Shown: piece by piece, positions 1-8,274 of the stretch | Position numbering within the stretch: the first letter of the stretch is position 1 | How the letters are laid out: every line of letters starts with the position of its first letter | NCBI RefSeq assembly: GCF_000513275.1 | Contig: NZ_CBVJ010000103.1 | Coordinates: forward strand, 1-39,611 | DNA length: 39,611 bases | Direction of reading: 5' to 3' | DNA from: Paenibacillus gorillae | Lineage (GTDB): Bacteria > Bacillota > Bacilli > Paenibacillales > Paenibacillaceae | Made by a program: the position numbers and the translations under genes | The notes under the pieces: model-generated | Seen by the model: only the letters and a program-made list of their open reading frames with translations | What the model was told of the DNA's origin: nothing | The model's database searches: none

Positions 1-3
1 CTG

Positions 4-117
4 TATAGCGAAAGTTGCTTCGTTAATTTGCGAATCTGCTTCGCTAACGTCCGAGTATCGTACGTTCTTTGGAGAGATGCGGGTTCCACCTCGCTCAGAT
101 ATTGGTTAGAGCGAACC
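4..117 (+). repeat. 114-bp direct repeat, copy 1
   Basis: Starts TATAGCGAAAGTTGCTTCG and ends TTAGAGCGAACC. It recurs 267 bp downstream at 271-384 with only a few base differences, all in the first third; the last 80 or so bases look identical. Confidence 0.85.
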
Positions 118-270
118 TGTTTCGCTATTTTGCGAAGAAAAGTTCGCTCTAAAGAGGCTGCGAGGTCATGCTCTTGCCAGAGCGAAGCTAGCTTCGCTAC
201 TCATGAACGCAGGTTCGCGATTAGCGAAGATAGGTTCGCTGTACTAACACTGCCCCTGCATTTTCGCCAG

Positions 271-384
271 TATAGCGAAAATTGCTTCGTTGATTTGCGA
301 ACCTGCTTCGCTAACGTCCGAGTATCGTACGTTCTTTGGAGAGATGCGGGTTCCACCTCGCTCAGATATTGGTTAGAGCGAACC
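271..384 (+). repeat. 114-bp direct repeat, copy 2
   Basis: Second copy of the 4-117 unit in the same orientation. The near identity suggests recent duplication or gene-conversion-like exchange within the repeat region. Confidence 0.85.
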
Positions 385-613
385 CCCGTTCGTTAATTTG
401 CGAACTAGCTTCGCTAATTAAATTTTGTATGGTTGGCAGGTTTCTAGTCCATGCTGCTTATGATTTGCCAGAGGTTGCTGATTAGCTCGGTTGGTGCCTA
501 TAGAAAAACGCAGTTATCTTTACTTGTACACAAGCTATTACAACCTTCCGCTCACCTCAGATGGCATAATCCTTAAATAGTGAGATTTTCCCCACTCGCT
601 CCTCTTCTACTAA

Positions 614-801
614 TCAAAATGTAAAAGTGCAGGTTGATTGCTGATTTTCCGCCCATCTCAGGGCTCCAAATACAAAAGTGCAGGTTGTTTAGCCGAAAAC
701 GCGGGAATACAGCCATTTCTGCCCCTATAAAATGTACTTTTACATTTTGAAGCCCTTTTTGTCCCGTTATGGCGCAATCAAAATGCACATTTGCATTTTG
801 A
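614..801. repeat. AAAATG/CATTTT palindrome cluster A
   Basis: A non-coding cluster of related units: one at 614-636 (AAAATGTAAAAGTGCAGG core), a second AAAAGTGCAGGTTG unit at about 673-687, a hairpin at 729-748 (arms AAAATGTA and TACATTTT around CTTT), and a hairpin at 779-800 (arms CAAAATGCA and TGCATTTTG around CATT). A cluster of the same design and order lies at 12032-12218, so this is a dispersed element. Bases 421-613 hold nothing recognisable. Confidence 0.75.
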
Positions 802-889
802 TCCGCGTCAGCACACTTCGACCAGCCATTTTACTTGTCACTAGTGCGACAACGCTGACGATACAGTGTTTCATCCCCGCAACCAACCA

Positions 890-1462
890 TCAAAAAAAAG
901 AGCCGCCCGCAGGCGACTCGTCTCTATCAATATCTATTTCACAGCAGCAAGCAGCTCGTCCATCGTAAAAAAGAGAGTAGAAGGCGAGGCCCGCCCCTTC
1001 CAGGTTGTCTCTGCCTGCCGCTTCTCTTTCGATGACGCTGACCACTGCCTGAACCTTTGCCCCATGCTGCTTCAAATCCTCTGCACTGAGCAAAATTTGG
1101 CCGCCGGTCGTGACTACGTCCTCAATGATACAGACGTTTTTGCCTGCTATCTCAATGCCTTCGGCTAGCTTGCACGTCCCGTACTCCTTCGCTTTCTTCC
1201 GCACGAAAGCTGCAGGTATGCCCGTCTTTAAAGACAGTGCAGTCGCTATCGGAATGCCTCCCATCTCAAGTCCGGCCAACACCTCTGTACCCGGAGGGAC
1301 CAACGGAGCAAGCTTTTCGGCAATTGCCACGAGCAGCTTAGGATCGGATTCGAATAAATACTTGTCAAAATATTGATCGGATTGCTTGCCTGACCGTAAA
1401 AGGAATGTACCCGTCAGATGTGACGCGTTATAAATCTGTTCTGCCAGCTCCATCTTCTCCAT
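890..1462 (-). CDS. pyrE: Orotate phosphoribosyltransferase, 3' end frameshifted
   Basis: Transfers the PRPP ribose-phosphate to orotate to give OMP, the fifth step of de novo pyrimidine synthesis, in the cytosol. The PRPP-binding signature of type I phosphoribosyltransferases is clear (CIIEDVVTTGGQI, about residues 110-122), and VLAGLEMGGIPIA matches the orotate/PRPP region. The start is ATG at 1462, with GGGAG nine bases upstream. The gene stands alone, outside a pyr operon. As written the protein has 190 aa and ends in a cysteine-rich tail that runs into the terminator. Removing one T from the six-T run (plus strand A970-A975 region) gives the ending SLFTMDELLAAVK and a stop at 934, hence 175 aa, a normal size for the short PyrE form. 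The tail after FYSLF is therefore probably not real. Confidence 0.88.
   Translation of the reverse strand: MEKMELAEQIYNASHLTGTFLLRSGKQSDQYFDKYLFESDPKLLVAIAEKLAPLVPPGTEVLAGLEMGGIPIATALSLKTGIPAAFVRKKAKEYGTCKLAEGIEIAGKNVCIIEDVVTTGGQILLSAEDLKQHGAKVQAVVSVIEREAAGRDNLEGAGLAFYSLFYDGRAACCCEIDIDRDESPAGGSFF
892..919 (-). terminator. Rho-independent terminator of pyrE
   Basis: On the minus strand GAGTCGCC, loop TGCG, GGCGGCTC, then a run of seven or more T. The pyrE reading frame as written runs through this hairpin, which is one sign that its 3' end is frameshifted. Confidence 0.85.
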
Positions 1463-1535
1463 ACCTTAAAGCTCCCTTCGCAGTGCGGATCATAATTACC
1501 AATAATTGCATCATTATCCACCATACCAAAAGAAC

Positions 1536-2771
1536 TCAAGTAAGTCTAACCCTAGAAGAGAAATGTCTATACAAATAATAGACGGCTAAAACTCCGATAA
1601 ACGCCAAAGACAAAGGTGACGAGTGGAAAAACAGCATCCCGACGAAAAATAGAGCAAGTATGCTGCCGCTAATCTTTATAAATCGACTCGGGATCAGCAC
1701 AATTCCCGCGACAATGCCAATCAGCGCATTGATCGTCAGAAAGCTGTTGGCGAATGCAACCAGCGCTTCCAGGTCGAATAATCCGGCGCGGACAGCCAGC
1801 AGCACGGCGACGTTCAGCACCAATATAGCAAAAACTCCGGCCACCGGAACGTTGTGACGCGACCGCTTGCCAAGAAAAGCCGGAAGCACCTTCTCCGATG
1901 ATAAGGAAGCGATCAATCTAGCAATGCCTCCTGCATATAGAAAATAAGTAGATCCGCACAGAAACAAAGCGAGTCCCGCCATAATGAGCGGACTCAGCCC
2001 CCCAAACAGCGAGTAGATAATGGCTGTAATCGTCAAATCCCCTGCGCTAATTGAGCTAGCAGCCGTCCGCTGAATCGCTGCGGCAACGACGAGATCAACT
2101 GCGGAGATTGCCGCAATGCTGATCCAGATTGCTCTGCGGATCGTTTTTTTCGGCTCCCTCACATCGCCGCTGTAATTCCCGATAATCTCCCAGCCGAAGA
2201 TCGCCCAGAACAGAATCAACAAGGCATAGCCAAAAGCCGACGGATTAAAGCTGCTTGCGATGACAAGCGGCTCGGGATGATCCAGTAATGTTTTCGCCCC
2301 GCCCAGAAACAGTACGACAGCTGCGAGAATGGACATCACGAAAGCGACCTTCCCGAGAAAATGAACTCTTGCCAGCAATAACGCGATACATATCGGCAGC
2401 AGAATGAAGCTCACAGTCAGAGCTGATGCGCCCCCTAGCTTAGCTATGTATTCACCAGCCGTCAGCAGCACGGCTGATGCGCCGAATGTCACTCCTATTA
2501 TGAGATAAAAGGCGGCCAGCCGCATGGCATAAGGGCCGAATACATGCTCAACCGCATTCGTCGCTCCCCCGTCACCAGGAAACTGTATGCTAATATATCC
2601 GAAAATAAACGCGACCACAAAGCTGATCAAGATAATCGCCAGCCATGCCAAAACGGCCCAATCTTTCGCGATACTGTAGACGATGGGCGGAAGAATTAAA
2701 ATACCGGAGCCGAGTATCGGCCCGATAATCAAACCACTGAGCGCTATCGGCCCCATTTTGTTCTGTTTCAT
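1536..2771 (-). CDS. APC-superfamily amino acid permease (YjeH-like)
   Basis: Inner-membrane transporter, 411 aa from the chosen ATG at 2771, which has AGAGGA eight bases upstream; an in-frame ATG at 2807 lacks such a site. About twelve hydrophobic segments are visible. The N-terminal ILGSGILILPP resembles the glycine-rich unwound helix 1 of the APC fold, and FWAIFGWEIIGNYSGDVREPKK matches the helix 6 and loop region of the family. Overall layout resembles the E. coli methionine/branched-chain exporter YjeH. Substrate and direction cannot be read from sequence. It is divergent from a LysR regulator with a shared control region (2772-2987), so it is the likely regulated target. Confidence 0.82.
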   Translation of the reverse strand: MKQNKMGPIALSGLIIGPILGSGILILPPIVYSIAKDWAVLAWLAIILISFVVAFIFGYISIQFPGDGGATNAVEHVFGPYAMRLAAFYLIIGVTFGASAVLLTAGEYIAKLGGASALTVSFILLPICIALLLARVHFLGKVAFVMSILAAVVLFLGGAKTLLDHPEPLVIASSFNPSAFGYALLILFWAIFGWEIIGNYSGDVREPKKTIRRAIWISIAAISAVDLVVAAAIQRTAASSISAGDLTITAIIYSLFGGLSPLIMAGLALFLCGSTYFLYAGGIARLIASLSSEKVLPAFLGKRSRHNVPVAGVFAILVLNVAVLLAVRAGLFDLEALVAFANSFLTINALIGIVAGIVLIPSRFIKISGSILALFFVGMLFFHSSPLSLAFIGVLAVYYLYRHFSSRVRLT

Positions 2772-2847
2772 GCTGCATTCCTCTCCCTGTCCATAACCAT
2801 ACTCCACTTGAACATACTGAACCGTTGCTCGTTCATTCCATTTCTAA

Positions 2848-2877
2848 ATTATACCGTGGCAAAATACGATGTGTTAA
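2848..2877 (-). promoter_or_regulatory. Probable sigma-A promoter of the permease
   Basis: On the minus strand TTAACA (2877-2872), an 18-base spacer, then a perfect TATAAT (2853-2848). The transcript would start near 2841, about 70 bases before the permease ATG. Confidence 0.65.
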
Positions 2878-2898
2878 AACATAAAAACTGCTGTTTGC

Positions 2899-2915
2899 TA
2901 TCGATTGAATCGATA
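2899..2915. promoter_or_regulatory. LysR-type operator palindrome
   Basis: TATCGATTGAATCGATA is a perfect 17-nt inverted repeat around one G and contains a T-N11-A core (TCGATTGAATCGA), the LTTR box form. Its centre (2907) is about 66 bases upstream of the predicted permease start site, the usual place of an LTTR recognition site, and just upstream of the predicted lysR -35. Confidence 0.7.
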
Positions 2916-2920
2916 ACGAA

Positions 2921-2950
2921 TTGGCTCTTTTTCCGCATTGGCGATACAAT
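2921..2950 (+). promoter_or_regulatory. Probable promoter of the lysR gene
   Basis: TTGGCT (2921-2926), 18-base spacer, TACAAT (2945-2950). The operator palindrome ends six bases before the -35, which fits autoregulation. Confidence 0.55.
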
Positions 2951-2987
2951 AGGACAATAGTGAAAGCTGTTTACAGGAGGAACGAGC

Positions 2988-3977
2988 ATGACTTTTCAGC
3001 AAATGAAATATGTAGCGGAAATCGCCCGCTCCGGTTCAATTAATAAAGCAGCAGCCGCGCTGTTCGTCTCGCAATCCAGCATCAGCAGTGCGCTGAAGGA
3101 GCTTGAGACGGAGCTGAATATTTCGATTTTTATCCGCAGCAATCAAGGTGTGGAATTGACACCTGAGGGCAGGCAGTTTCTGAGCTATGCCAATTCGCTG
3201 CTGGAGCGCAAATCCTATATTGAGAGCCTGTACACTTCGAATCAAGTAGAGCCGGAAGCGCAGTTTTCCGTATCAACGCAGCGCTATCCGTTCGCAGTAG
3301 ATGCCTTCGTTCGGCTAGTAAACCAAATCGATAATCCGCGGTTCAGCTTTACAATCCGGGAAACCAGCATGGATAAGGTCATTGAAGATGTCTCGGCTTC
3401 CGTCTCCGATATCGGCGTCATCTTCACCTCCAACTTAACGGAGAAGATCATCAAACGTTTTCTAGGTACCCGAAATATCGAATTCCATCTGCTGCGCAAA
3501 ATCCAGCCCTGTGTTTATGTGAGGAAGGGGCATCCTTTGGCGGGAAGAGACTCTCTGAAAGCGGAGGATTTGAATGACTTTATCTATATGGCGTTCGAAC
3601 ATAAACAGGGAGAGTCAATTGATTTTTCAGAGGAATTCAATTTAATTCCAGCCAGAAAGCCCAATCGGACGATTGTCGTCAATGACCGGGCTACTGCCGT
3701 TAATATCGTATGCAACACCGACGTCGTCTCGACGGGGAGCGGTCTGCTCGTGGAGGAATTTATGGATGGACGCATTATGTCCATTCCATTGGAGGACTAC
3801 GGCGACAAAATGCGGCTCGGATGGATTAAGCTGAAAAACAGATCACTTACCCCGGAAACAGAAGTATTCATTGAGCAGTTGAAGGAATCGATTGAGAACG
3901 CAATGGTATTCACAGAGAAAGTAAGGCGGGAAGAGCAATCTCACCGCCGGCCTGAACCTCCAACAACACATAACTAA
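2988..3977 (+). CDS. LysR-family transcriptional regulator
   Basis: 329-aa DNA-binding regulator. The first 60 residues form the LysR winged helix-turn-helix (SGSINKAAAALFVSQSSISS, then LELTPEGRQFL-like wing, here VELTPEGRQFL), followed by a coupling helix and a substrate-binding domain (about residues 90-300). The ATG at 2988 has AGGAGG seven bases upstream. It is transcribed away from the APC permease and very likely controls that gene and itself through the palindrome at 2899-2915. The effector is not predictable, though an amino acid is a reasonable guess from the neighbour. The hydrophilic C-terminal tail is slightly longer than usual. Confidence 0.9.
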   Translation: MTFQQMKYVAEIARSGSINKAAAALFVSQSSISSALKELETELNISIFIRSNQGVELTPEGRQFLSYANSLLERKSYIESLYTSNQVEPEAQFSVSTQRYPFAVDAFVRLVNQIDNPRFSFTIRETSMDKVIEDVSASVSDIGVIFTSNLTEKIIKRFLGTRNIEFHLLRKIQPCVYVRKGHPLAGRDSLKAEDLNDFIYMAFEHKQGESIDFSEEFNLIPARKPNRTIVVNDRATAVNIVCNTDVVSTGSGLLVEEFMDGRIMSIPLEDYGDKMRLGWIKLKNRSLTPETEVFIEQLKESIENAMVFTEKVRREEQSHRRPEPPTTHN

Positions 3978-4247
3978 TGAATCACCTAAGTTGAAAATAA
4001 AGCTTTTACAGGAAGCTGCCAGCAATGGCTCGCCCTATTCGTCATGCCCCTTCTTGCCTCTCGCTTACGCCATTCGAGCCTTCCCGCCATATCCTCTGAG
4101 AAAGCGACAACGAATTTCGACAATATTACATTTTTGTAAAATTTTATCCCATTTATCGCATGAATTTCACCTTCCGTTCCATTTGGCTTCCACCCATGAT
4201 AGAGGGGAGCGTGACTAGCCCTACATTTTATAAGAAGAGGTGATTGA

Positions 4248-7200
4248 ATGTATTGGATGTCTCGCAACAAGAATATGAAGCCGTTATTGATCGCATTCCT
4301 CGTTCTAGCGCTGGCCTTTAGCCCGCTGCTGAGCGCAACGGTCTCGTATGCAGAAGAAACAGCTCCTGAGGAGCAAAACGGAGAGCAGGCAGGAGGAGGG
4401 CAGGCAGCACAAGACCCTGACGCACCGCAAAACCTGAGTGTTGTTGCTGATTCCGTCACAACAACAGGTGCTACGATCAAGTGGGATCTGGACACTGACA
4501 AAAACGATGTTGATATTTGGCTGAAAAGCGACACGAGCGAAAGCTACTTCACATGGGGGAATAGCGGTGAGAAAGTACTGACTGGGCTAACCCCTAACAC
4601 CACCTACAAATTTTATATCACTTGGTATGAACGCCCGCTTCCTGAAGTCATTCATAAGAGCAACATCATTGAATTTACAACAAAGGAAGGGGAAGTGGTC
4701 GTGACGCCGGGCCCGACGGCCGGAGCCACGAATCTGGAGGTTGTCAGTGTCACACATAACAGCGTCAAGCTGAAATGGGTGAACGCAACCGGGATTGACG
4801 ACTACTGGATTTGGGATACGAACGGCAACTATAAATTTTACGGAAACACACAATTAGCAACTGTAGGCGGCTTAAACCCGGAAACGACCTACTCCTTCTT
4901 AATTGGTCCCGACGGCATTCAATGGGCGCAGCTGACACCGGAGCTCAAAAGCAACGTTGTCACCTTCACGACGACAGAGGATCTGTCTGAGTATGAGCCC
5001 CTGCCGCTCATGCCGCCGCAGAACTTAAAGGTCATCAGCCTCACAGATTCAAGCGTTACGCTGGGCTGGGAGAGCAGCCCGACAGCCAACGGCTATGAAT
5101 ATTGGATTAACGGAGGCTATAAAGGCGGCATCTGGGACGGCTCCAACCGTCTGACGTACAACCTGACGCCCGAAGAGATCAGCAGCGGCGCGACGCTGAC
5201 TTTCCTGGTTGGAGCGCAGCTCGCCAATGACGACGGAGTCAAAGCCTCGGAGAAGAGCAATGCAGTCACTCTCACATGGGGACAACTGGATGCTCCGCGC
5301 GATCTGCAAGTCGTATCGTCAAACCGTACGACGGCAGCGCTTGGCTGGGCGCCAACACCTGGAGCCAGCAGCTATGATATTTATCAGGATGGCGTTCTTA
5401 TTGGCAGCAGCAACACGAACCGCTATACCGTAAACGGCCTGACCGCAGGCCAAAGCTATACGTTTACTGCCAAAGCGAAAAACAGCCTTTGGGAATCACC
5501 GCTGAGCGGCTCCGTAACAACAGTTCCGGGAAGCAGCTATAACAACGTAACGTATTATACCGCTTGGTCAGGCTATGCCCGCAATTTCAAGCCTACAGAT
5601 ATCGATTTGTCGCAGGTAACGCACATTAACTACGCATTCGCCGACCTTTGCTGGATGAAAGCAGGCTCCAACGGTGTAGAATGCCAGACCGACAAGGTGC
5701 CGCTGCAGGATCGATACGTTCACGACGGTGAAATGGTCGTTGGAGACCAGTCGATCGACTTAACCAACTTCCAGACCTTCTCTGGTCTTAAAGATTCCAA
5801 TCCTCATCTTAAAATGCTAGTTTCTGTAGGCGGCTGGTCCTTCTCCGACCACTTCTCGGATATGGCGGCAACGGAAGAGACACGCCTCTCGTTCTCCGGC
5901 TCTGTCGTGAAATTCCTGCGGGCTTATGATTTGGACGGCATCGACATCGACTGGGAGTATCCGGTTGAAGGCGGCGAGGATGGCAACAGCCACCGCCCTG
6001 AAGATAACGTCAACTTTACTGCATTGATGAAAACGGTACGGGAGGCTCTAGATTCGGCAGGCGCTGAAGACGGCAAATATTATTTGCTGACGATTGCTTC
6101 CCAGCAGGCCGATTCCTTCATACCGAATGCCGATCTGGCAAACTCGGTGCAATACCTCGATTTCATCAATATTATGGCTTACGATTACAGCGGCAATTGG
6201 GAGCTGCTCGCTCATCATAATGCCCCGCTGTACTATGATGAGACGCATCCGAAAGCATCCGCTGAGCGCAACAATGTCAGAGGCGGCGCTCTTGGCCATC
6301 TGAACGGCGGCGTTCCGCCTCATAAGCTGCTGCTTGGCGTACCTTATTACGGAAAAGGCTGGGAGGGCTGTCCTGAGCCTGGTGAGTACCAGACCTGTAC
6401 GGGAATTCCGGTAGGCAAGTGGGAAAACGGTTTTTACGATTTCGATGATTTGGAGAACAGCTTTATTGGCAAAAACGGATATGTCCGTTATTGGAATGAA
6501 TCCGCGAAGGTTCCTTATCTATTCAACGAAGATACAGGCACGTTCATTACTTACAATGACGAAACATCGATGATGTATGCGACATCCCTTGTCAAAACGC
6601 TTGATTTGGGCGGCGTCATGAGCTGGGAAATCAGCAATGACGAGAATCGGACGCTGACTGCACAGCTCATCAAGGACTTGCCGATTACCGGCATCGTCAA
6701 TCCGAATGCGCTTGCTGCACCTCAGCAATTAGTTAAGATTAGCAGCGGTACCAGCTCGGCTGAAATCACGTGGAATGAAGTTGAAGGGGCCACTGCATAC
6801 GAGGTCTATGTCAATAACCGTTTCCTTGTCACGACAGATAGTACGCAAGGCATTGTGACAGAATTGACGCCAAACACAGACTATACCTTTACTGTACTGG
6901 CTATTGCAGAAACCGACGGGCAAATTTCGGAAGTATCACCATTCAGCGCTCCGCTCGTTGTGCGCACTTCCGGCTATGGCTCAACATCAGGCTCATCTGC
7001 CCCTCCTGCTGCCGTTGCCACAGGCAAAAACGAACTGGAAGCAGATATCAGCAAAACCGGGGACACTTGGCACCTTCAGATTAAGAAGGATGCCGCAGTG
7101 AAAGCCATCGGAGCGGCAGACACCTCGTCTTTCACGATCTCTGCAGCCAAGGAAGCCAAACAAGCCGAGATTACACTGCCTAAAGAAGTGCTTACGGCCC

Positions 7201-8201
7201 TTGCTGCTAAAGGAGAGGACGCGAAGCTGTCGATTGTTCTGAACGGTGTTACCTACACCCTTCCAGCCCATGCAATCCATCTGGATGCAGACATTCGCAT
7301 TGTCATTGCTCCGCCTGCGGCCAAAACTGCCGAGGCGATTCAGAAGCTGGCTGAGGCGGAAGGCTTGAAGCTGCTCGTACCGGCGCTTGATTTCCAAATT
7401 CTGAAGAAAGCTGCTAATGGACAATTCGAAGAGGTAACCGCATTGGGTTCGCATTCCCTCAGCCGATTATTCACCGTTAGCGGAAGCCTAGACCCAGCCA
7501 AAGCAACCGGCGTCGTTTACTTGCCGGATTCCAATGAATTCCGTCCGGTACCGACACGCTTTACGAAAAACAGCGACGGCACCTATGCCGCTGAGCTCAT
7601 CCGCAATGGGAACAGCATTTACACCATTGTGCACTCAGATATCGCTTACAGCGACGTCACAGCAGAATGGGCGAAGAAGGCCGTTAACCGTGCTGCTGCC
7701 AAGCTGCTGCTTGACGGAATTACCGCCGAAGCATTCGGAGTGAACAAGAGCATTACCCGCGCCGAGTTTACGTCCATGATTGTGAAGGGGCTTGGTATTT
7801 TACCAATATACGGAGACGCTCCTTATGAGGATGTTGCTGCCGATTCTCCATATGCAGGTGATATTGCCGCGGCGAAGCAGCTCGGTCTCGTTCAAGGCAA
7901 ATCTGCCACTCAGTTTGATCCGAACGCCAGCATCAGCCGCCAGAATATTGCGGTGCTGCTCGCGAATGTACTGACTTATCTGAAGGTTGATACCAAAGCG
8001 GATGAAGCCGTGCTCGCCGGATTCACAGATACCGGAAGCATTGCGCCTTATGCGAAATCCGCAGTGGCGCTTGTCGTTAAACAAGGCCTCATGATCGGCA
8101 AATCCGGTACGAAGTTTGATCCGCTCTCCAGCCTAACCCGTGCTGAAGCAGCCGTCATTGTCATCCGTGTACTGGAAACGCATAAGCTGGATAACGTATA
8201 G
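4248..8201 (+). CDS. Secreted, S-layer-anchored GH18 chitinase with Fn3 and SLH domains
   Basis: 1317-aa wall-anchored glycoside hydrolase that should cleave beta-1,4 bonds of chitin by the substrate-assisted GH18 mechanism. Visible order: signal peptide (MKPLLIAFLVLALAF, cut near SYA-EE); four fibronectin type III modules (about 55-150, 157-245, 258-345, 351-430); GH18 barrel from about 432 to 815, with LVSVGGWSFSD near 523 and the catalytic DGIDIDWEYP at 563-572, Glu570 being the proton donor; a fifth Fn3 (about 823-907); a linker domain (about 910-1130); and three SLH repeats (1134-1317) with the usual ITRAEF/LTRAEA motifs. SLH repeats bind pyruvylated wall polymer, so the enzyme should stay on the cell surface. 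The linker domain resembles the one before the SLH repeats of the protein at 37656. The start is ATG 4248, with AGAGG upstream. All DxxDxDxE residues are present. Confidence 0.93.
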   Translation: MYWMSRNKNMKPLLIAFLVLALAFSPLLSATVSYAEETAPEEQNGEQAGGGQAAQDPDAPQNLSVVADSVTTTGATIKWDLDTDKNDVDIWLKSDTSESYFTWGNSGEKVLTGLTPNTTYKFYITWYERPLPEVIHKSNIIEFTTKEGEVVVTPGPTAGATNLEVVSVTHNSVKLKWVNATGIDDYWIWDTNGNYKFYGNTQLATVGGLNPETTYSFLIGPDGIQWAQLTPELKSNVVTFTTTEDLSEYEPLPLMPPQNLKVISLTDSSVTLGWESSPTANGYEYWINGGYKGGIWDGSNRLTYNLTPEEISSGATLTFLVGAQLANDDGVKASEKSNAVTLTWGQLDAPRDLQVVSSNRTTAALGWAPTPGASSYDIYQDGVLIGSSNTNRYTVNGLTAGQSYTFTAKAKNSLWESPLSGSVTTVPGSSYNNVTYYTAWSGYARNFKPTDIDLSQVTHINYAFADLCWMKAGSNGVECQTDKVPLQDRYVHDGEMVVGDQSIDLTNFQTFSGLKDSNPHLKMLVSVGGWSFSDHFSDMAATEETRLSFSGSVVKFLRAYDLDGIDIDWEYPVEGGEDGNSHRPEDNVNFTALMKTVREALDSAGAEDGKYYLLTIASQQADSFIPNADLANSVQYLDFINIMAYDYSGNWELLAHHNAPLYYDETHPKASAERNNVRGGALGHLNGGVPPHKLLLGVPYYGKGWEGCPEPGEYQTCTGIPVGKWENGFYDFDDLENSFIGKNGYVRYWNESAKVPYLFNEDTGTFITYNDETSMMYATSLVKTLDLGGVMSWEISNDENRTLTAQLIKDLPITGIVNPNALAAPQQLVKISSGTSSAEITWNEVEGATAYEVYVNNRFLVTTDSTQGIVTELTPNTDYTFTVLAIAETDGQISEVSPFSAPLVVRTSGYGSTSGSSAPPAAVATGKNELEADISKTGDTWHLQIKKDAAVKAIGAADTSSFTISAAKEAKQAEITLPKEVLTALAAKGEDAKLSIVLNGVTYTLPAHAIHLDADIRIVIAPPAAKTAEAIQKLAEAEGLKLLVPALDFQILKKAANGQFEEVTALGSHSLSRLFTVSGSLDPAKATGVVYLPDSNEFRPVPTRFTKNSDGTYAAELIRNGNSIYTIVHSDIAYSDVTAEWAKKAVNRAAAKLLLDGITAEAFGVNKSITRAEFTSMIVKGLGILPIYGDAPYEDVAADSPYAGDIAAAKQLGLVQGKSATQFDPNASISRQNIAVLLANVLTYLKVDTKADEAVLAGFTDTGSIAPYAKSAVALVVKQGLMIGKSGTKFDPLSSLTRAEAAVIVIRVLETHKLDNV

Positions 8202-8231
8202 AAGCCTATCTTATGCAAAAAGTCATACGAA

Positions 8232-8266
8232 GAGAGGAGCAGCCGGCGGCTGCTCCTCTTCTTTCT
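8232..8266. terminator. Bidirectional terminator
   Basis: Twelve to thirteen paired bases (AGAGGAGCAGCC, loop GGC, GGCTGCTCCTCT) lie between the convergent chitinase and GH-D genes. T-rich tails follow on the plus strand; the minus side is weaker. Confidence 0.8.
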
Positions 8267-8274
8267 GTATCTCA

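Larger units (their letters stand above)
1..420. repeat. GCGAA/TTCGC-rich intergenic repeat region
   Basis: No credible gene is present. The stretch is packed with short units in both orientations built on GCGAA and TTCGC, often as TTAGCGAA or TTCGCTAA, spaced irregularly. Because both orientations alternate, many units can pair into small hairpins. A 122-codon open frame at 28-396 exists only because the repeat happens to be open; its translation contains the same 27-residue stretch twice, which mirrors the DNA duplication. The role is unknown. Confidence 0.75.

Noticed and set aside
28..396. 122-codon ORF in the repeat field
   Set aside because: Its translation repeats the same 27 residues because the DNA is duplicated; there is no ribosome binding site and no protein-like composition.
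1..420. CRISPR array
   Set aside because: Units are short, in both orientations and irregularly spaced; no constant repeat/spacer lengths and no cas genes.
3986..4534. 182-aa ORF on the minus strand before and into the chitinase gene
   Set aside because: It overlaps the chitinase signal peptide region in antisense, with no start site or family.
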